From an uncultured Faecalibacterium sp. (GTDB lineage: Bacteria; Bacillota; Clostridia; Oscillospirales; Ruminococcaceae), in contig CAKSZE010000027.1 in assembly GCA_934525325.1 (NCBI GenBank), positions 1-23,075 on the forward strand: a DNA stretch of 23,075 bases. The letters run 5' to 3'. A program made the translations under genes and the position numbers. The notes under the pieces are model-generated. The model did not search any database. It was not told the DNA's origin and was given only the letters and a program-made list of their open reading frames with translations. This document shows, one piece after another, positions 21,214 to 23,075 of the stretch (positions are counted from its first letter, which is position 1; the number at the start of each line of letters is the position of its first letter).

Positions 21214-22517
21214 CAGCAGCCGAACAGCTGGGCGATGGCGGTCTCGTTCAGCTTGGAGCCGATGACCACCAGCTTGCCGCCCACGTCTGCGCTGCGGCTG
21301 CGCACTTCCCACTCGCCGGGCACATAGTCGAACTCCAGCCAGCCGTCTGCGCCGCCGTCCACGATGCCCTTGCTGCGCAGGATCATGCCGTAATTGCCGG
21401 TATCCAGCTCGGTGAGGGCGTGCTCCACCTCGGCCTTGGTGGACTTGCGGGCAGTCTCCACGCCCCAGCTGGTGAACACTTCATCGGCGTGGTGGTCGTG
21501 ATGATGATGGCCGCAGCAGCAGTGACCGTCATGGTCATGATGATGCTCATGCTCCTCGTGGTCATGATCGTGGTCATGACCGCAGCAGCAGTGGTCATCG
21601 TGATCGTGGTCATGCTCGTCATGGTCATGGTGATGATGCTCATGCTCGTGTTCGTCATCATCATCGTCATGGTCATGATCGTGGTGGTGACCGCAGCAGC
21701 AATGGTCATCATGGTCATGGTCATGCTCGTCGTGGTCGTGGTGATGATGCTCGTGCTCATCCTCATCGTCGTCATCATCATGGTCATGATGATGGCCGCA
21801 GCTGCACACACCGTTCTCATCGTAGTGATGATGGTGATGCTCGTGCTCCTCTTCCTCGTCCTCGTGGGCGTGCTCCTCGTTGGCCTTGGCAGCCATAGCG
21901 ATCAGCTCGGCCTTGAAGTCGTCCTTGGTGGACATGGCCTTCAGGATCTGCTCGCCGGTCAGGTGATCCCATGCGGTGGTCACGATGGTGGCGGTGGGGT
22001 TCTTTTCGCGCAGCATTGCCACGGCAGCAGCGATCTTTTCCTCGCTGGCGGTCTGGGTGCGGCTGAGCAGGATGCAGCTTGCATGGCTGATCTGGTCATC
22101 GTAGAACTCGCCGAAGTTCTTCATATACATCTTGACCTTGTTCACGTCAGCCACGGTGACAAAGCTGTTCAGCTGCACGTCCAGATGCTCCGCCACGCCC
22201 TCCACGGCGCGGGTCACATCGCTCAGCTTGCCCACGCCGGAGGGCTCGATGACGATGCGGTCGGGGTGGTACTGCTCCACCACCTGCTGCAGAGCGGTGC
22301 GGAAATCGCCCACCAGAGAGCAGCAGATGCAGCCTGCGTTCAGCTCGTTGATCTGAATGCCGCTTTCCTTCAGAAAGCCGCCGTCAATGCCGATCTCGCC
22401 GAACTCGTTCTCGATCAGCACTACCTGCTGGCCTGCAAAGGCCTCGGTGATCAACTTTTTGATCAGGGTGGTTTTGCCGGCGCCAAGGAAGCCGGAGAAG
22501 ATATCGATTTTAGTCAT
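21213..22517 (-). CDS. COG0523 (CobW-type) GTPase with giant His/Asp/Cys-rich metal-binding insert
   Basis: A 434-residue G3E-family GTPase, a class that includes zinc metallochaperones and cobalamin and nitrile hydratase assembly factors. Residues 1-~210 are the G domain: Walker A GFLGAGKTT (9-17), IENEFGEIGIDGG, the metal-relay motif CICC (63-66), IEPSG (90-94), and LSRTQ in the place of NKxD. Residues ~216-343 are an insert of mostly His, Asp and Glu (about 54 His), punctuated by CSCG and three CCCG clusters, in internal repeats. The CobW C-terminal domain follows (VFTSWGVETARKSTKAEVEH, MILRSKGIVDG, WEVRS). The start has AGAGG about 10 bases upstream. First gene of the three-gene operon. 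Zinc storage or delivery is likely; nickel or cobalt cannot be excluded. Confidence 0.92.
   Translation of the reverse strand: MTKIDIFSGFLGAGKTTLIKKLITEAFAGQQVVLIENEFGEIGIDGGFLKESGIQINELNAGCICCSLVGDFRTALQQVVEQYHPDRIVIEPSGVGKLSDVTRAVEGVAEHLDVQLNSFVTVADVNKVKMYMKNFGEFYDDQISHASCILLSRTQTASEEKIAAAVAMLREKNPTATIVTTAWDHLTGEQILKAMSTKDDFKAELIAMAAKANEEHAHEDEEEEHEHHHHHYDENGVCSCGHHHDHDDDDDEDEHEHHHHDHDEHDHDHDDHCCCGHHHDHDHDDDDDEHEHEHHHHDHDEHDHDHDDHCCCGHDHDHDHEEHEHHHDHDGHCCCGHHHHDHHADEVFTSWGVETARKSTKAEVEHALTELDTGNYGMILRSKGIVDGGADGWLEFDYVPGEWEVRSRSADVGGKLVVIGSKLNETAIAQLFGC
21484..21870 (-). repeat. Tandem in-frame repeats encoding the His/Cys-rich insert
   Basis: Within the GTPase gene, blocks of GAC/CAT/CAC/GAG codons recur. 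The longest repeat, about 35-37 codons, encodes a His/Asp run ending in CCCG (protein positions ~252-276 and ~286-313), with shorter related units at both ends. The DNA copies are similar but not identical, indicating duplication followed by drift, and length variation between strains is likely. Confidence 0.7.
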
Positions 22518-22542
22518 GTTCCAAATGCCTCTTTCTTTTTAT

Positions 22543-22568
22543 CGCAATATTCGCAATTGTTAGCGCAA
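22543..22568 (-). promoter_or_regulatory. Three TTGCG repeats in the GTPase leader
   Basis: On the minus strand TTGCG occurs three times in 26 bases (starting at 22568, 22556 and 22547), in TTGCGCTAACAATTGCGA and TATTGCGATAA context, between the predicted promoter and the start codon. They could be an operator for a metal-responsive repressor, but the spacing (12 and 9) is uneven and they match no Zur or Fur box I know. Confidence 0.25.
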
Positions 22569-22608
22569 AGGGCCGCAGAGTGCTGACCCATAAAAATACT
22601 ACACCTCT

Positions 22609-22617
22609 ATTATAACA
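22609..22617 (-). promoter_or_regulatory. Extended -10 promoter of the GTPase operon
   Basis: On the minus strand TGTTATAAT, a perfect TATAAT with the TGn extension. A TTGACA lies only 7 bases upstream, too close to be its -35. The leader to the ATG at 22517 would be about 85 bases. Confidence 0.6.
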
Positions 22618-22687
22618 AGGCTGTCAATGGGAAACCGGCCTTTTTCAAGAAAAAATTGTAACTTTTTTTGCAAATTGACGGCGTTTT

Positions 22688-22736
22688 ACCCCCTCAGGCA
22701 CGGCTTTGCCGTGCCAGCTCCCCCCAAGGGGACGCC
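22688..22736 (+). repeat. Half copy of the MITE-like repeat
   Basis: ACCCCCTCAGG, a perfect hairpin (GGCACGGC, TTT, GCCGTGCC), AGCTCCCCCCAAGGGGACGC and C: the left end of the family, upstream of the GTPase promoter. The gap 22518-22931 holds the operon leader and promoter, two adjacent repeat pieces and the two-copy element; I see no gene in it. Confidence 0.7.
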
Positions 22737-22782
22737 AACCCTCTCAGTCTCACTGCGTTCGCCAGCTCCCTCTGAGAGGGTT
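22737..22782 (+). repeat. Repeat-derived hairpin with 11-bp arms
   Basis: AACCCTCTCAG and CTGAGAGGGTT are exact inverted repeats closing a 24-base interior (TCTCACTGCGTTCGCCAGCT then CCCT) that matches the left-end hairpin of the MITE-like family. It directly abuts the half copy before it, so two left-end fragments lie in tandem. Confidence 0.6.
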
Positions 22783-22809
22783 CTTTGTAAATGCCGTTTA
22801 TCTCTACGA

Positions 22810-22926
22810 CCCCACCCGTGAAAATGGAATACCGGAGCATCCGCAGACGCTCCGGTATTCCGAAATAAAAAATAATTTTTCCGCTGAATATGGCTAAAGC
22901 ACAAGCGGCGGCCATTCTGATCGTTC
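22810..22926 (+). repeat. Two-copy structured intergenic element, copy B
   Basis: CCCCACCCGTGAAAATG; hairpin 22826-22861 (13-bp arms GGAATACCGGAGC / GCTCCGGTATTCC, apical C-CGCA-G); GAAATAAAAAATAATTTTT; CCGCTGAATATGGCT; GCGGCGGCCATTC. The block order and loop match copy A at 15422-15536, but the stem sequence is unrelated. It ends six bases beyond the stop codon of the minus-strand aldo/keto reductase, so on that strand it is the 3' end of that transcript and its hairpin has a C(UGCG)G tetraloop. Confidence 0.7.
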
Positions 22927-22931
22927 GCAGA

Positions 22932-23075
22932 TCAGGAGATCGCGTCCACGTCCCACTTCATGCGGACGGCGTCGGCACCGTCCAGCTTGATGTGCAGCGC
23001 ACCGGCGTTGTCCAGCACCTGCTCCGGCTTGCGGGCACCGCACAGAACGTGCAGCCCCGGGATCATGCGGGCGGT
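22932..23075 (-). CDS. Aldo/keto reductase, C-terminus only (partial)
   Basis: The last 47 codons of a gene entering from the right edge. The sequence IPGLHVLCGARKPEQVLDNA corresponds to the conserved GARxPEQ(V/A)xxN segment near the C-terminus of NADPH-dependent aldo/keto reductases, where Arg contacts the cofactor's 2'-phosphate. The frame then runs to a TGA at 22932-22934. The catalytic Tyr and Lys lie outside the window, so the substrate and subfamily are unknown. Confidence 0.7.
   Translation of the reverse strand, partial: TARMIPGLHVLCGARKPEQVLDNAGALHIKLDGADAVRMKWDVDAIS

Noticed and set aside
21484..21870. CRISPR-like or satellite array
   Set aside because: The repeats are in frame, coding for His/Asp/Cys, without regular spacers, and lie within a well-supported GTPase gene.
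21420..22586. A 388-codon plus-strand frame that looks like a Val/Met-rich membrane protein
   Set aside because: The Val/Met runs are the reverse complement of the His/Asp codon repeats in the COG0523 gene (CAT/GAC read as ATG/GTC). No ribosome binding site or family motif.
22622..22627. TTGACA as the -35 box of the GTPase promoter
   Set aside because: It is only 7 bases from the TATAAT; the spacing cannot work for the usual sigma factor, so an extended -10 is preferred.

Overview
The window is about 23 kb of GC-rich (roughly 60%) Gram-positive-type DNA with strong AGGAGG ribosome binding sites, short intergenic gaps and a characteristic family of short palindromic repeats. Protein types (YesL, cytidylate-kinase-like, COG0523 GTPases, WYL regulator, Clostridia-type chorismate synthase) and the repeats suggest a gut member of the Oscillospiraceae/Ruminococcaceae, most like Faecalibacterium. 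That placement is inference from style and gene content; there is no rRNA or marker gene here.

Layout. 1-5.7 kb (all minus strand): the first codons of an FAD-dependent oxidoreductase at the left edge, a DUF308 membrane protein and a MATE exporter that are probably co-transcribed, then an operon read from a promoter near 5.79 kb: YesL-family membrane protein, a C39-peptidase-like protein with no visible catalytic Cys, and a cytidylate-kinase-like P-loop protein. 5.7-7.7 kb (plus): a PlsC-type acyltransferase with its own promoter and terminator, then a membrane-anchored protein of unknown function and a 56-residue small protein. 8.0-16.5 kb (plus): a nearly gap-free aromatic amino acid cluster, pheA-aroB-aroC-aroE/aroK fusion-aroQ-aroF-aroA-tyrA, encoding every step from PEP + erythrose-4-phosphate to chorismate, then to phenylpyruvate and 4-hydroxyphenylpyruvate. 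A WYL-domain regulator follows tyrA. A 20-bp-stem bidirectional terminator closes this block against the converging minus-strand genes.

17.5-22.6 kb (minus): a 683-residue double AAA+ protein with its own promoter, and upstream of it a three-gene operon: a COG0523 GTPase with an extraordinary His/Asp/Cys-rich insert, a second COG0523-like GTPase fused to a DUF1980 (YcgQ/TIGR03943-like) domain, and a membrane-anchored Ala/Glu-rich protein, ending at a textbook terminator. This looks like a metal-handling module, probably zinc. At the right edge lies the C-terminus of an aldo/keto reductase.

Between genes there are two repeat families. One is a ~135-bp MITE-like palindrome (three full copies, several halves) whose hairpins change sequence but keep their fold. 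The other is a ~115-bp two-copy element with a variable hairpin that keeps its CGCA loop, followed by a conserved block that could form a pseudoknot. The points I find most worth attention are the GTPase pair, the divergent dehydroquinate dehydratase, the half-dead AAA+ protein and the two-copy element.
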